Shown: positions 17,802 through 28,300 of the stretch, piece by piece
Numbering within the stretch: position 1 is the first letter of the stretch
How the letters are laid out: each line of letters begins with the position of its first letter
Virus record (IMG/VR): IMGVR_UViG_3300025132_000054
Coordinates: 1-51,192 of that record
DNA length: 51,192 bases
DNA from: a virus
Reading direction: 5' to 3' (one strand)
Notes under the pieces: generated by a model
Database searches by the model: none
What the model was told of the DNA's origin: nothing
The model's input: only the letters and a program-made list of their open reading frames with translations
Made by a program: the position numbers and the translations under genes

Positions 17802-19598
17802 CTAAGAAATAGGTAGGCCGGGACCACCGGCTGGAAGTGGGATTTGCGGTGGTGCCTCTGTACCTGGAGGTAACCCTCCGGTGACTACACTGTCAACACC
17901 CGGAGGCTGCATTGCATTGGGTGGAACTCCCGGCATCATTGGGGGAGCTTGACCTGGCATAGGAGTGGGCGTTGGTGGAGGCGCGGCAGGGGCGTCTTCA
18001 GCTAAGTCTTGCATGCCTAGCAGGTCGAGGAGTTTGAGGACCAGTTTTTCTTTGTTTACGTTTGGCGCTTCCAGCAGAAGAGGAAGGTACTGCTGAAACT
18101 TTTGGAGCTGAATAATCTTGTGGTTCTCCGTAGGCGAGTACGGCAACGCATCGTAATCAAAATCGAGAGGGTTTTCACCGGGGTCACGGTCAGGCCGGAG
18201 CATTAGGCTTTGGCGGGTGGCCTTCAAGACTTCCCTGCTTCCAGTAAGTCGGACGGGCAGCTTGGTGTTCGGGTCGAGGAACTCTTCGTACAGCCCGATG
18301 ACTCGTTCTGCGGCGGCGTTTACCACGTCTTCAATCTGCTTTATTCTTCGTCCATTTCTTGTTCGGGTTGCAGTGTCGGCAAGCGCGACCTCCGTAGCAA
18401 CGTCCGCCACGCCCACAACCCCCCGACTATACTGAGGGATGCCAAGGATAAACTCAATGACTTGATTGCAGCGATTCCGCATGTCCGTAAAGGAGGGGGA
18501 GAAGGACGGGACGGGCGTTTGGCCAATAATATCTCCTAGCGGCGCGTTTGCTTTGCCTTGGATGGAGATCATCGTGCCAGGCTGATTCGCATCTTGTAGT
18601 GCAGTCATGATGGCTTCGGGGTTGTCAGCCAAGGCTGTGTTGACTAGCATCACAGGGGTCGAGGTATGGGCGTGCCAGAGCTCCAACGTGTCAATCTCGT
18701 TTAGCCTCTGCTGGAGAGATTGGACGAGTTTGACATCGGACAAGCCTGCGAGGTCGGTCATGTTCTCGTTGAACGTAAGCCCGATGAAGGGGTTGCGGAT
18801 GTACCGATAAGGAAGCTCGCCCTCGAACAGTGGCTCTTCGACATCTTCAAGGAAGTGATAGTACCTGCCTTCGCCTTCAAAATCGTACACTTCGTAGACG
18901 GTCACCCAACTATATACGTCAGTCGATGCCTCGTTGACGTAACTCTTGTTTCGAGAGTGGTCTTTAAGGAAAGTAGGGTAGCCGCCGAACACGGCTTTTT
19001 CGGACACTTTGTTGTTGTACAAAGCGCCTTTGCGTCCGTTCTTTTTTGTGCGCCGCTTGTACTCAGATTTTGTGAGCACGGTCACTTCAATAAGGTATCG
19101 AATGTCATCAAACTTTGCGGCGGACATGTCGAAAAACACAAACCGAGGGTCCACAGAGTACATCTCTGGCGTGCCCTTGCGAAAGTTCCACACAACTTTG
19201 AGGAACGCTCGTCCGCAGATGGATGTGTTTGTCGAGGTCTTCCACAACAAAGTATGCAAGTTGCTTCGACGGAACGTATCGTTGATGATTGCTTCCCGAA
19301 ACTTGGCGGCTCCGCGCAACTTGTCCCGTCGGGCGGTCACGGTAACCTGCGGGTTCTGGGGACAAATGTTCGCAATCATAGTGTCGATAAAAGCGTAGGG
19401 ATAGTTCGTCTCGAAGTTGACGCCCTCATCGCCATTGGAGTTGCCCACTGGAGCAGAACCTGTCGGCCCATCGCTTGATTGGTTCCAATACTCCGACATG
19501 TACCACGACCGCCATCGGTCCCAGTCTTGCCGTTCGGTTCTTGATTTCGATTTGTGGGTTCGGATGATGCCCTGAACCTGCTTGCCCGTTAATGCCAT
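17802..19598 (-). CDS. Portal protein (598 aa)
   Basis: Length and order (terminase, portal, scaffold, capsid) fit a podovirus portal. The helical N-terminus (QDWDRWRSWYMSEYWNQ) is followed by the region expected for the wing and stem. The segment SLQQRLNEIDTLELWHAHTS is a long helix typical of the portal crown/stem region, and FILGIPQYSRGVVGVADVAT is a typical portal pattern. The C-terminus is Pro/Gly-rich (PTPMPGQAPPMMPGVPP) and probably disordered. It is transcribed upstream of the head genes. Role: dodecameric DNA-packaging and tail-attachment ring. Confidence 0.85.
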   Translation of the reverse strand: MALTGKQVQGIIRTHKSKSRTERQDWDRWRSWYMSEYWNQSSDGPTGSAPVGNSNGDEGVNFETNYPYAFIDTMIANICPQNPQVTVTARRDKLRGAAKFREAIINDTFRRSNLHTLLWKTSTNTSICGRAFLKVVWNFRKGTPEMYSVDPRFVFFDMSAAKFDDIRYLIEVTVLTKSEYKRRTKKNGRKGALYNNKVSEKAVFGGYPTFLKDHSRNKSYVNEASTDVYSWVTVYEVYDFEGEGRYYHFLEDVEEPLFEGELPYRYIRNPFIGLTFNENMTDLAGLSDVKLVQSLQQRLNEIDTLELWHAHTSTPVMLVNTALADNPEAIMTALQDANQPGTMISIQGKANAPLGDIIGQTPVPSFSPSFTDMRNRCNQVIEFILGIPQYSRGVVGVADVATEVALADTATRTRNGRRIKQIEDVVNAAAERVIGLYEEFLDPNTKLPVRLTGSREVLKATRQSLMLRPDRDPGENPLDFDYDALPYSPTENHKIIQLQKFQQYLPLLLEAPNVNKEKLVLKLLDLLGMQDLAEDAPAAPPPTPTPMPGQAPPMMPGVPPNAMQPPGVDSVVTGGLPPGTEAPPQIPLPAGGPGLPIS

Positions 19599-19607
19599 GT
19601 GTTCTCC

Positions 19608-21173
19608 CTAACCTATAAAAATACCGCCGCCGCCTTCTTGTCCAGCACCCTCTCCCTTTATGCCAGGAAGTCTGTCTATGACAGCATTTCTAAAGACTCT
19701 TTTCGGGTCGCCGGGTTTGCCGGGATTTATCGCAGCGGCGGAAGGTGTCGGAGGCTTGCTTGGAACGGAGGTCATTTTAGTGGCGTCGTTAACGGCTTTG
19801 TCGTCTGCTGCGTCCACTTTAACAGCGGCTTCGACTGCTTTAGGGTCAACGGGCTGGAGAGCAGGGGCTTTGCCTTGGTATTTTTTCTTTAAGTAAAACG
19901 CATACTCTTTGGGGTTAAGGCCAAGGTTTTGCATGTCGTTGAGCATCCGCTTGTCGCCGGTCAGTGGGCTGTAGTCGCCCGTTCCCATAAGAATATCCAT
20001 CGCCTGTGAGACTTGACTCTGTGTACGAGCATCTGTCGCAAACGCTTCTGCTTGAGTCAGGCCGCTGATTTTATCAAACACGTCACCAGCGGTATAGTCC
20101 TCGCCGAGCTCTGCAAGTTGCTGGCGGTTAAGGTTTTGGCCCGCAACTTTTTTAATCTGCTCCTCAATCCCTGGTAGGGCTGACAGCTTTGTCAAGGCCG
20201 ACTTGGACCGCTGCATGGCTTCGTCAACGTCACCGCGATCTAGCACCATCATCTGAGCGTCTGAAAACCCTTGAGGGTTTGCTCGTAACGTACCCCCGTT
20301 GATCATGTCTTTGCGGTGCTCACGGTAAACCGATGTAGGACCATACGCGGCGTCTATGTCTATCCCAGCGTGCTCGTCTTGGGTGTAAAAACCACGCTTG
20401 TCTGAAATGCCGAGCTGTCTTCGCACAAGGTCTTTATCGGTTGCCGTCATGCCCGCGCTTTCCAAAGCGGCTTCATTGTCGGTCATGCCCTTAGACTTTT
20501 CGTCTTCGATGGTTTTACGGGCAGCTTTCTGTGTCGCCGCGTCTGTGGTAGGCGTCTGTCCCTCGTCCGAAACAATAACATTAACCCAGTACGCAAATCT
20601 ATTTAGGGCGTAAGGTGTTTTGAGCCTGCTCATTTGCGCCTTCATATTCTCAGGCTTCGATCGACCTTGTGATACCGCATTAATGTACCGCTGCGCAGCC
20701 ATACGAGCAGCCTCGTCTTCCTCCGAGACCTCCTCTTTATTGGCACCCTGTACCATTTCAAGGAGCTTTCCTTCGCGCTGCGATTCAAGCTCTGCCCGCT
20801 TTATCTCTGCCTCGTTCTCAGGGGTGACTGAAGCCTGGGCGTCGTCTACAATGCCTTGAACAAAGTTCTGCTTGAGTTCAAAATATTTTGTTCTGGCCGA
20901 AGTTGCGTCTTGGTCCGCCGTATCTCTGGCCAGAGCGCGTCGTTGTTGATCTTCAGCCAATCGTCGATTCCGTAACGATTGTTGAAATGGAAGGCCTGTA
21001 GCGGCGCGGATTCCTTGAGACAGTGCGTTGAAGATAAACTCTCTCGCTTGCGCGCCTTTCGCTCGCTTTATTTGAGAATCTACCATAGCAGGGTACAGTG
21101 CAGCCATTTCCTCATCGGAAAGCTGCTCACCTGCTTGAAAGCGTTGTAGCTGGGCTATTTGTTCTGGCGTCAT
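19608..21173 (-). CDS. Helical virion or internal protein (521 aa)
   Basis: Almost entirely predicted helical and rich in Ala, Glu, Lys, Asp and Gln (for example LAEDQQRRALARDTADQDAT), with a Pro/Lys-rich C-terminal linker and a Gly-rich end (GQEGGGGIFIG). No motif recognised. It lies between the 292-aa Ala/Gly protein and the portal. Long helical proteins next to an Ala/Gly-rich partner suggest internal virion or ejection proteins. This is inferred from composition and position. Confidence 0.5.
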   Translation of the reverse strand: MTPEQIAQLQRFQAGEQLSDEEMAALYPAMVDSQIKRAKGAQAREFIFNALSQGIRAATGLPFQQSLRNRRLAEDQQRRALARDTADQDATSARTKYFELKQNFVQGIVDDAQASVTPENEAEIKRAELESQREGKLLEMVQGANKEEVSEEDEAARMAAQRYINAVSQGRSKPENMKAQMSRLKTPYALNRFAYWVNVIVSDEGQTPTTDAATQKAARKTIEDEKSKGMTDNEAALESAGMTATDKDLVRRQLGISDKRGFYTQDEHAGIDIDAAYGPTSVYREHRKDMINGGTLRANPQGFSDAQMMVLDRGDVDEAMQRSKSALTKLSALPGIEEQIKKVAGQNLNRQQLAELGEDYTAGDVFDKISGLTQAEAFATDARTQSQVSQAMDILMGTGDYSPLTGDKRMLNDMQNLGLNPKEYAFYLKKKYQGKAPALQPVDPKAVEAAVKVDAADDKAVNDATKMTSVPSKPPTPSAAAINPGKPGDPKRVFRNAVIDRLPGIKGEGAGQEGGGGIFIG

Positions 21174-21181
21174 GATAGCTC

Positions 21182-22060
21182 CTATACAGTTCCGGCTTGG
21201 TCAGACAAGTCCGAGCCTACTTGACCGAGGGCGCGGGTAACTACCGGATTAGGTGCAGAGGGTTGTGTTGGATAGCCCATGAATGCAGCGAAACGATTCT
21301 GGCTTTCTTGCTGGACTCGGTCCCGCACCATCTGCGCAATCTGAGCTCGTTCGGCTGCTTGCGCGCTGTCGGCTTGCTCCTGCGCGGCGGCAAAGGCTTC
21401 TGTCGTGTCGGCAACTTGGCCACGCATCTGCGCTAGGCCGAGTGCTTGCCGCAGTTGGTCCGAGGTTGTCTGCCGAGTCGCTTGTGCGGCACGCATCATG
21501 GCGTCCGTCTTACGGTCACCTACGCCAGCGGCTTTGAATGGGTTTTGCTCAAACTCACGCATGCGCTCTGAAGCAATCGCCGCTCCGATTTTTTTGCGGT
21601 CTGCGGTTCCATACTCTGCTTTGAGGCGGAGTTCTTCAGCCTTCGCCTTCTTGCCACGTTCTTCAAGTCGGTCGGCCCGTGCCATCTTGTCGGCAGCGCC
21701 CGCCTTGTAGCCTTGGTCTCTGTACGCCTTCTCGCGCTTGCCTGGAATAAGTTTGGTGAGGCCGTAGCCAAGAGCAGCCGCTGCTGCAATAGGTGCTGCA
21801 ATAGGCGCTGCAGCGGCTAACGCTGTCCCAAGTCCTGACGCGGCGGCTCCTCCGCCAGCAGCGGCTCCTCCGGCAGCGGCTCCTCCTCCTCCAATCAATC
21901 CGGTCGCCTTTCCGAGGGTAGCAAGGCTTGCCGCAGTAGATGCGCCAGTGGCAAGGTTTTGCCCGGTTGTTGATTGGCCTCCGCCGCCGGTGCCTAAGCC
22001 GGACTGTTGATCTTCTGGAAAAGGAGAGTACATGTTGGGTTCTGTGTTGTACTGAGCCAT
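21182..22060 (-). CDS. Ala/Gly-rich membrane-active virion protein candidate (292 aa)
   Basis: I chose the ATG at 22060 because GGAG lies 7 bases upstream; the longer frame to 22072 needs a TTG without a ribosome site. After a disordered start (residues 1-35) comes an Ala/Gly-rich hydrophobic region of about 50 residues (LGKATGLIGGGGAAAGG, then LAAAAPIAAPIAAAAALGYG). Gln/Arg/Ala helices follow (RQTTSDQLRQALGLAQMRGQ). A hydrophobic Gly/Ala segment in a helical protein is typical of small internal ejection proteins that enter membranes. The function is inferred. Confidence 0.5.
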   Translation of the reverse strand: MAQYNTEPNMYSPFPEDQQSGLGTGGGGQSTTGQNLATGASTAASLATLGKATGLIGGGGAAAGGAAAGGGAAASGLGTALAAAAPIAAPIAAAAALGYGLTKLIPGKREKAYRDQGYKAGAADKMARADRLEERGKKAKAEELRLKAEYGTADRKKIGAAIASERMREFEQNPFKAAGVGDRKTDAMMRAAQATRQTTSDQLRQALGLAQMRGQVADTTEAFAAAQEQADSAQAAERAQIAQMVRDRVQQESQNRFAAFMGYPTQPSAPNPVVTRALGQVGSDLSDQAGTV

Positions 22061-22072
22061 TCTAATCTCCAA

Positions 22073-22846
22073 TCATGTGGGCGACTGTGCCTTGAAGTAA
22101 ATATACTTCATTGAGCGAGCTCGGACACGAACTTGAGGTGTATCGGGAGTCTGCACCACACGCAAAGAGGCGGAGTGAAAGCCCTTACCCATTGGTGCGC
22201 CTACCCATTTGTGGCCTGACCAATATCGACCTTTGTATCTATCGCGTAAATAAACATTTGCTTCTTGTCCTGAACCAGAATCGTCGGCTACCTGAAACAT
22301 GGTTTCTCGGACGCGGCGAACATTGCAGTCTAGGTTGCCGCCTTTTTCATTGTCGATAAAGAGTCGGACATGACAACCGTCTCTGCGGGATGTTCGGCCA
22401 TTGACGTTACCGCTACCATCTGTAGTGAACTCCATTTCCGCGTCACAGGTCCAAGTGATTTGCCACGTCAAGAGGACGTAGGCCCTAAATGGCAGGTAGA
22501 ACTGAATCGAAGCGCCTGGTATTGCGATAAAGTCATTTGCGTCCGCTTCGCCCATATTGTCCGCGCCTCGATAAACACCGCTAGTCGATGTTTGAGACGA
22601 GGTATGGGTAAAAACTTGGTGGGCAAAATAGTCAAGGTTAGCCGTTCCTGCGGTCATGCCTCCGCCGGATGACGACTTCTTCTGTAAAAAGGTGTGGCCC
22701 ACCGTTCTGTCGCCAAGATCACTAAGATTGACAGTCTCGATTTTACCGTTGAGCGCATCGGTTGACAGTGTGTAGATGGAGTCGAAGACATCTTCCCCTG
22801 CTACTGTAGTCCCGTCGATGAATGTGGGGAGCGTAACTTTGGCCAA
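22073..22846 (-). CDS. Unknown beta-rich virion protein (257 aa)
   Basis: Aromatic- and beta-rich sequence with several Cys (FYLPFRAYVLLTWQITWTCD) and exposed charged loops, and no membrane segment. It has no motif I recognise. It is located between the terminase block and the Ala/Gly-rich protein, transcribed with them. Probably a virion surface or tail component; this is a position-based guess. Confidence 0.45.
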   Translation of the reverse strand: MAKVTLPTFIDGTTVAGEDVFDSIYTLSTDALNGKIETVNLSDLGDRTVGHTFLQKKSSSGGGMTAGTANLDYFAHQVFTHTSSQTSTSGVYRGADNMGEADANDFIAIPGASIQFYLPFRAYVLLTWQITWTCDAEMEFTTDGSGNVNGRTSRRDGCHVRLFIDNEKGGNLDCNVRRVRETMFQVADDSGSGQEANVYLRDRYKGRYWSGHKWVGAPMGKGFHSASLRVVQTPDTPQVRVRARSMKYIYFKAQSPT

Positions 22847-22848
22847 CC

Positions 22849-23037
22849 TTAACCTCGCATAGACCGTTTGTATTCCAAGACATCTGGGTTGGCAATCTCT
22901 TCGCCTTCTTCTTCATCGTTGATGTCGCGTAGCGTAGAGTCCGCTTTGCCCATACGCCTTTCGGACAACTTCTTAACGAGCTTGCGCGCTCTCGAAGCTG
23001 GAGCAGTGCTATTGCTTTGCGCGGCTGTTTCGGGCAT
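22849..23037 (-). CDS. Unknown small charged protein (62 aa)
   Basis: The sequence starts MPETAAQSNSTAPASRARKL, then is Arg/Lys- and Glu/Asp-rich (VKKLSERRMGKADS, DINDEEEGEEIANPDVLEYK). It probably lacks a folded core. The start shares bases with the stop of the large terminase gene (23037), so it is translationally coupled to it. No function can be assigned. Confidence 0.4.
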   Translation of the reverse strand: MPETAAQSNSTAPASRARKLVKKLSERRMGKADSTLRDINDEEEGEEIANPDVLEYKRSMRG

Positions 23038-24740
23038 TATTTTCTCCGGTAAGGATATTTACTTTTTCGCCAACGATTCTTCTGCTCAGAACCTGTGCCC
23101 TTTTTTCTGTAGGCTTGGATTTGATCGTAACTCAAATCTTTGAACGGGATGACGTTTTCCATACCCTCTGGCGCGTCTTTCTTGTATCTGCGGGGGCAGA
23201 ACCTAGCGGCAACGCAGGCTATTTGTAGTGCAGAGATTTTATCCCAGTGGTGCCTGTCTCTGCGTTTGCCGGTCTTGCCAGAATGCAGCATCTCTGAGAG
23301 TGCGCTGCGCTCGGTTCGCTTGTCTTCCCGGTACGAGCCGAGCTGACCAACCGTGTCTTCGTCCTTCAGGATTAACTCATCACGGAGCGCGTCCTGCAGA
23401 TACGACAACATCATCGTCACAGACTTGGCGGTAGCAGCGATTCCAGGCTTGTAGGGCTTTTCGTAGTAGAGATTTGGATAAGCCAGCTCCTCAAGTAGAG
23501 CCAGAGTAGCAACACCAACCCCGTTACTCTCCACAGCCACAAGCGCATTGTTGTATTTCTTGCCAACCTCATTGATTTTCTTTGCGAATACCACTGGGTC
23601 AGTGATGCCTCCGTAGGCTGCGACTTGGGTCCATTCTCCATCGTACACCTTTAGCACTTGGAATGCGGCATGGTCGCGAGCAGCATAACCCGCTGGGTCA
23701 ACTCCGATGGCGTAAACGGCTCCCGGCTCTGGCTTCTCGTATTCCATGTACGGGCCTGTCCACGGAACCAATAAAGCGTCTTGGTGCCGTTTAAGCAGAG
23801 TGGAATGAAAGACCGAGCCGACAGATGCAATCCAGCAACTGATGTCGTCGAACGGATAGTATACCTTGAACAGGTCGGGGTTGCGGCGAATCTCTGCGTC
23901 GGTGTCAATCATCAGCCGACGAAACTGTAAGTTCTCTTCCCTCAGCCCGAGCTGCCCGTACTTGTCGAGTAGGCTCATTTCTTCAAGGGTGAGCTTCTGC
24001 CCCTTTGGCCACGGGCGTCGGTTGAGCACGCCGTCCCAGAACGGGAAGAACGCATATGCCCACCGGCCACGACCTTGCTTTGCGTCACGACAGTGGTCGC
24101 GCCACCATTCTGCTGAAGGCTCGCTCATTGGCGCGGGTGTTGACTCGAGTAAAACCTGTGAGTGGTCTCGGTTAATCATCGACGGGTAAATCATCGAGAA
24201 CTGATGGCCTGCATTGCGCCAGTACGGTAGCTCCGACCCGTGGAAGCTGTCAGGTGACTGACCGATACCAACCGCGCCCGACTCTCCAGACAGCACGCGC
24301 ATCTTCCCGCCGTGCTGAAAAGTCAACTGCCGGACCTCGCGGTTGGGTACAGTGTCGGAGCGGACCAGTTCCGGCCATCGACTATGAGTCAAGTGGATGC
24401 GTCGGTGTAGGTACTCGGCCCTGTCTTTGTTATCCGCGATGCAGACGTGATCGTGACCTGGCGTGTAGGCCGATCGTATATAGCCGCAGAGCTCTGCTGT
24501 GAGGCTTTTGCCTGCCTGCCGATACCCAAGGAGGGTCAACCACTTGGTCTGCCCTAGAACGGTCTTTGGTGGCTCGGAGTAGTACGAGACGACCGTCTCC
24601 TGCAATCGTTCGGTAATCGCAAACGGATCGAAGGTATGTTCTTGACCGGTCTTCTGGTCAATGATCTTGGCGTAAGCGCGGAGGCTGATGGCGGGATCGG
24701 CCAAGGCTTCGAGAGCCTCGCCTTCGAGAGGAAGGCCCAT
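23037..24740 (-). CDS. terL: Terminase large subunit (567 aa)
   Basis: The packaging motor ATPase/nuclease. Walker A is GYRQAGKS at residues 72-79. FHGSELPYWRN near 165-175 matches the motor region around Walker B/coupling, where HxSExxYW is common in this family. The nuclease domain starts near residue 345 with VYAIGVDPAG (first metal Asp), and a second acidic motif AVESNGVG sits near 400. The length is normal for the family. Neighbours are the 188-aa gene upstream (overlapping stop/start at 24740) and the 62-aa gene downstream. I am confident of the family, less so of which packaging mechanism it supports. Confidence 0.88.
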   Translation of the reverse strand: MGLPLEGEALEALADPAISLRAYAKIIDQKTGQEHTFDPFAITERLQETVVSYYSEPPKTVLGQTKWLTLLGYRQAGKSLTAELCGYIRSAYTPGHDHVCIADNKDRAEYLHRRIHLTHSRWPELVRSDTVPNREVRQLTFQHGGKMRVLSGESGAVGIGQSPDSFHGSELPYWRNAGHQFSMIYPSMINRDHSQVLLESTPAPMSEPSAEWWRDHCRDAKQGRGRWAYAFFPFWDGVLNRRPWPKGQKLTLEEMSLLDKYGQLGLREENLQFRRLMIDTDAEIRRNPDLFKVYYPFDDISCWIASVGSVFHSTLLKRHQDALLVPWTGPYMEYEKPEPGAVYAIGVDPAGYAARDHAAFQVLKVYDGEWTQVAAYGGITDPVVFAKKINEVGKKYNNALVAVESNGVGVATLALLEELAYPNLYYEKPYKPGIAATAKSVTMMLSYLQDALRDELILKDEDTVGQLGSYREDKRTERSALSEMLHSGKTGKRRDRHHWDKISALQIACVAARFCPRRYKKDAPEGMENVIPFKDLSYDQIQAYRKKGTGSEQKNRWRKSKYPYRRK

Positions 24741-25306
24741 TAGTACCCTAAAAAGGGTAAGAGGTCCCTAAAGGTAAATCCGTCCTTCAGAGTTTTTTTA
24801 CTATACTTTTGTTTCCCGGATGCGCTTGGTCCGCCCACTTGCGTAAATATAGAAATCGAGCCGTCGGCATTATCCTTGAAGTAGTTGCCGATGCCAGATC
24901 TAGGAATAGCTGAGGTTTGATCATGGTACTGAAAACCAGCATCCTCTAACATCTGATACAGGTCATCGTAGTCGTCGTGGTCTAAAGGAACATTACGCGG
25001 ACCTAGTTTTTTTATTCCCTTTATTCCCTTCGCAATCTCCTTAGCAGGGAAGCCTGTCAGACCTAAGCCTGCCATAGCAGCGGTTCCCAATCCGGGAGAC
25101 TCAATAAACTCTCGTGCCTCAGCGGTGTTGTCTACAAGGTCAGCAGCCATACGCGCTTCTTCAGGGCGAAGACCTATAGTACCACCGTAGCCTGTATAGG
25201 GCTTGTTCGCTTCGTCGCGAATATACTGCATAACCTTACCGGCAACACGGCGAGCACGATCCATAGGCGATAGCTCTGTTAGTTCTTCGTTTTCTTCGTC
25301 AGCCAT
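24740..25306 (-). CDS. Unknown protein, possible ejection partner (188 aa)
   Basis: The acidic N-terminus (MADEENEELTELSPMDRARR) leads to helices. A short hydrophobic, Gly/Ala-rich segment follows at about 75-100 (GLGTAAMAGLGLTGFPAKEI), then KGIKGIKKLG, and a soluble C-terminal part ends FTFRDLLPFLGY. The hydrophobic Gly/Ala segment resembles the one in the neighbouring polyvalent protein. It overlaps the terminase gene by one base and follows the 25-aa microprotein by one base. It may be ejected or membrane-contacting, but no motif proves this. Confidence 0.45.
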   Translation of the reverse strand: MADEENEELTELSPMDRARRVAGKVMQYIRDEANKPYTGYGGTIGLRPEEARMAADLVDNTAEAREFIESPGLGTAAMAGLGLTGFPAKEIAKGIKGIKKLGPRNVPLDHDDYDDLYQMLEDAGFQYHDQTSAIPRSGIGNYFKDNADGSISIFTQVGGPSASGKQKYSKKTLKDGFTFRDLLPFLGY

Positions 25307-25307
25307 T

Positions 25308-25385
25308 TTACCACTTGCTCCTGTTGGCCCAAAAAGCGGCGCTCATCTTGCCCGCTTCGTTTACACGGCTCTTGGGTTTTGACAT
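25308..25385 (-). CDS. 25-aa microprotein
   Basis: ATG at 25385 follows AGGAGCAG (about 6 bases) and begins one base after the stop of the polyvalent gene (TAG C ATG). It encodes MSKPKSRVNEAGKMSAAFWA followed by NRSKW and stops two bases before the next gene's ATG. Very short basic peptides starting MxKPKSRVNEAG-like are something I associate with phage structural clusters, but I cannot verify this here. The strong ribosome site and tight packing support translation. Confidence 0.55.
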   Translation of the reverse strand: MSKPKSRVNEAGKMSAAFWANRSKW

Positions 25386-25386
25386 G

Positions 25387-28300
25387 CTACTGCTCCTCAT
25401 CTTTTTGCGCTGCGAACGCTCGACGAGCTGCTTCAGCGGCGGGCAATAGGCCTGCGGCTCCGTAAGCAAAGCGGGGGTCGTCTGGGCTGTAGGCCCCCGT
25501 GTTTCCTGATGACGACTTTACTTGATTTGGCTCAAAAAACATGTAGTGATATGCGCCACCTGTATGAGTCATTCCTCTGCCTCGACGGCCAAAGTAATGA
25601 TCGGCGTCAACAATGATACCATCGTGACCCATCGCTTCCATTACATCTCGGAAAAACTCGTTGTTGGCCGTTAGGCTTCCAGAGTCATAATCTTCGATGT
25701 GGTGTCCGCCCTCAGTTATCTTTTTATAAAGTTCATCTGCGGTGATTTTTCCGTCAGCCAATGCGTCTTGTACATCTCCCAGCAATGCTTGACGGGTCGA
25801 TTGGCCCACATCATAATCGTACAGCTTATCATTTAGAGTTTCGAGAAGATCGATTCCTGAGCCTGATTCATCTATGATGTCACCATCTGCGTCGTACTTA
25901 TAGTCAACCTCAAACGACGTTTGCCCCTTAGCCCCTGTGGGGTCGAGGTACGCAGGGTTTTCCATTTTGCCGTAGACGGGAATGGTGCGAAACCTTCCTT
26001 CTCCTAGCACGTCTTTTTCAGCCAGATGACGAATAATGTCGTCTTCAAAGTCATCTACAATAGCGTCTACGTCTTGGTCTAAGATGTAAGTTTCGAGATC
26101 GGGGTCAGGAGTGCGTGCGTTAAGAGACTTAGCCGCCTCTAAAATCCTATCGTCTTCGATCTCAGAGGCAATATCTCGCCCGTAATAGCGTTCTTCAGCA
26201 CCAGTTATGCGCTGTTTAATATCAGGGCCTCCGATCCTAGAGTAGTTGTGAGCCACATCTCTAGGGCTATCACTAAAGTAAATAGCAGAACCGAACGCTC
26301 CTTCGACTGACCCTCTCTCGAAAGCATCAAAATCGTGCGGCGTTCCGTGGTACAAAACCAAAGGCTCGCCCGCTTCATCGACTACCTTGGAGTCGCCGAA
26401 AAACTTTTTGAACTCAGGAGTATCGGTCGGAATATCGGGCCTTTGATCAATGAGTTTGGCGGTCACATCAGGAGGCGTGTCTACTCTACGAGAAATAAAA
26501 GCATCTCTGCCGTCAACCTCGCCGCCAGGGCGGTGCCATACTCCCAATGGCGCAAGAGGTTCTTGGCTGGCAGCACGTTTGTCAGGAAGAAGGTCAAAGT
26601 TGTTTCCACGGGTTGTAAGATCTTCCGCTAAAGAGTCGGAAAAATGCCGCGATCTGTTGATGGGGCCTTTGCCAAATACATGTACGGGCACGGGTAGATC
26701 GGGGTACAGTTCATCGAGAGCCTCCATGCGGTGCCTCCCTTCATGACCGTAAACACGAAGACCACTTGGATGTTCTTTAACTTCTACAAACGGCGAGCCA
26801 AATGACTTGCCCTCTTTAATGTGGTTTTTTAAGTATTCTATTGCCTTTTCATCATATGCATCTTGACCGCGAGGAGGGTTTAGACGTAAAAACTCTTTCG
26901 GCGTCATCCATGCAACAAAGCCCCTATAGCCTACATTTCTATTGTCTGGGACCGCATCTAAACCTTCGTTTTGATCGAAACGAACAGGGCCAACATCCAT
27001 CGTCTTTGAATATGCGCTTTGATCTGTTGGGAAAGATTCTTTTAGAAAATCGTCAACCCCGGACCGTGGCGGAAGCCGCATGTTAATAGAATCCCCATCG
27101 CCCACAAACTCCTTCGCTATGTCTTCAAAACTGGCATCCTCCATTCCTTTCGGGCGAAATCCTTTATTATACAAGGCTTTCAAAGAGGCTCGGCTAGATG
27201 CTTGGGCGGATATTTCTTTGGTTGGATACGTCGAAACCACTTCTTCCAACAAACGGCTTCCTATTCCTTTGCCTCGCGCCGACTCATCGACGACGAAGTT
27301 TATAATAGAGTGCGCCCCGCCCGCGAACTCTGAATCTTCTTTTACGACGATGTTGCCCTCTGGGACCGAAAACGTGGCCACGTCGCCCTTCTTTGTTAAA
27401 GTGGGTGATGTTCGAGCGTCAATAACCTTTGCTGGAAAAGATTTTGCCCCTAGCTGGTAGAGGGCGTCTGCTCTCGTAGCTCCCTCTAAAATATACGGGC
27501 CTTGATTATCGACGACGACGATTAGAGGACTGATCGTATTGCTTTCCTCAATCTCTCCCGCAAGTTCTTTTATGCGCTTAGTCCCGTCTGCCGAGTAATG
27601 CTTGCCGTCTAAACCGGGGAAATCTGAAAGTGGAACCTCTACGATGCCAGGGACTTCCCGGTAATCATTCAGCGAAGCTGCGATTGAGTCTGTGTTAGGA
27701 ATGGCATCAGCCAAAATAACTTTTCTGCCGTCTACAACATCGCCCGCAGGCTTGAATGATAGAGGATCAACAGAAGATTTTAAAGACTGCTTGCCGCTGC
27801 GAGCTGCTTTCTCTATGAGTTCTTTACCGACAGTCTCTGCGGCCTCCTTCACCGTCTTCGCGCCCTTGGCTCCTGGTATGAAGGCGGTGGAGGCGAGCGC
27901 CGTCATCCCCAATCGTTGCGCTTGGGTCAACTCTTCGTCCGAGCCTACCGCTTGCGCGCCCAAATCATACAGGCCACCCGCCACGCTCGCTGGATAGGAC
28001 ACTGCCTCGAGAGGAAGAGTGGGCCTCTCGGCAACTGCTCTCCCAGCGATGTCAAGCGCTGCTGCCCGTAGAGGTCCGAGGGGGCTTCCTCCATACTTAA
28101 GAATCAAGCCCTTGCCCAAGGCTCCCGCTGTTTCGCCTGTTCTGCCGAGGGCGTTCAGCAGTGCTTGTTTGCGAGCGGCAATGGTGGCAGCTTTATCTGC
28201 CTCAGTCATATATGGGCTGGGAACCAGTACCCCACCGGGAAGCTCTACCTCTGAGCGGTAGCCGGGAACACCCTCAATGGCTAACGATTCTTCGTATTCA

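Noticed and set aside
18720-19478. Plus-strand frame of 252 codons opposite the portal gene
   Set aside because: Antisense shadow of the portal gene; no domain or start signal.
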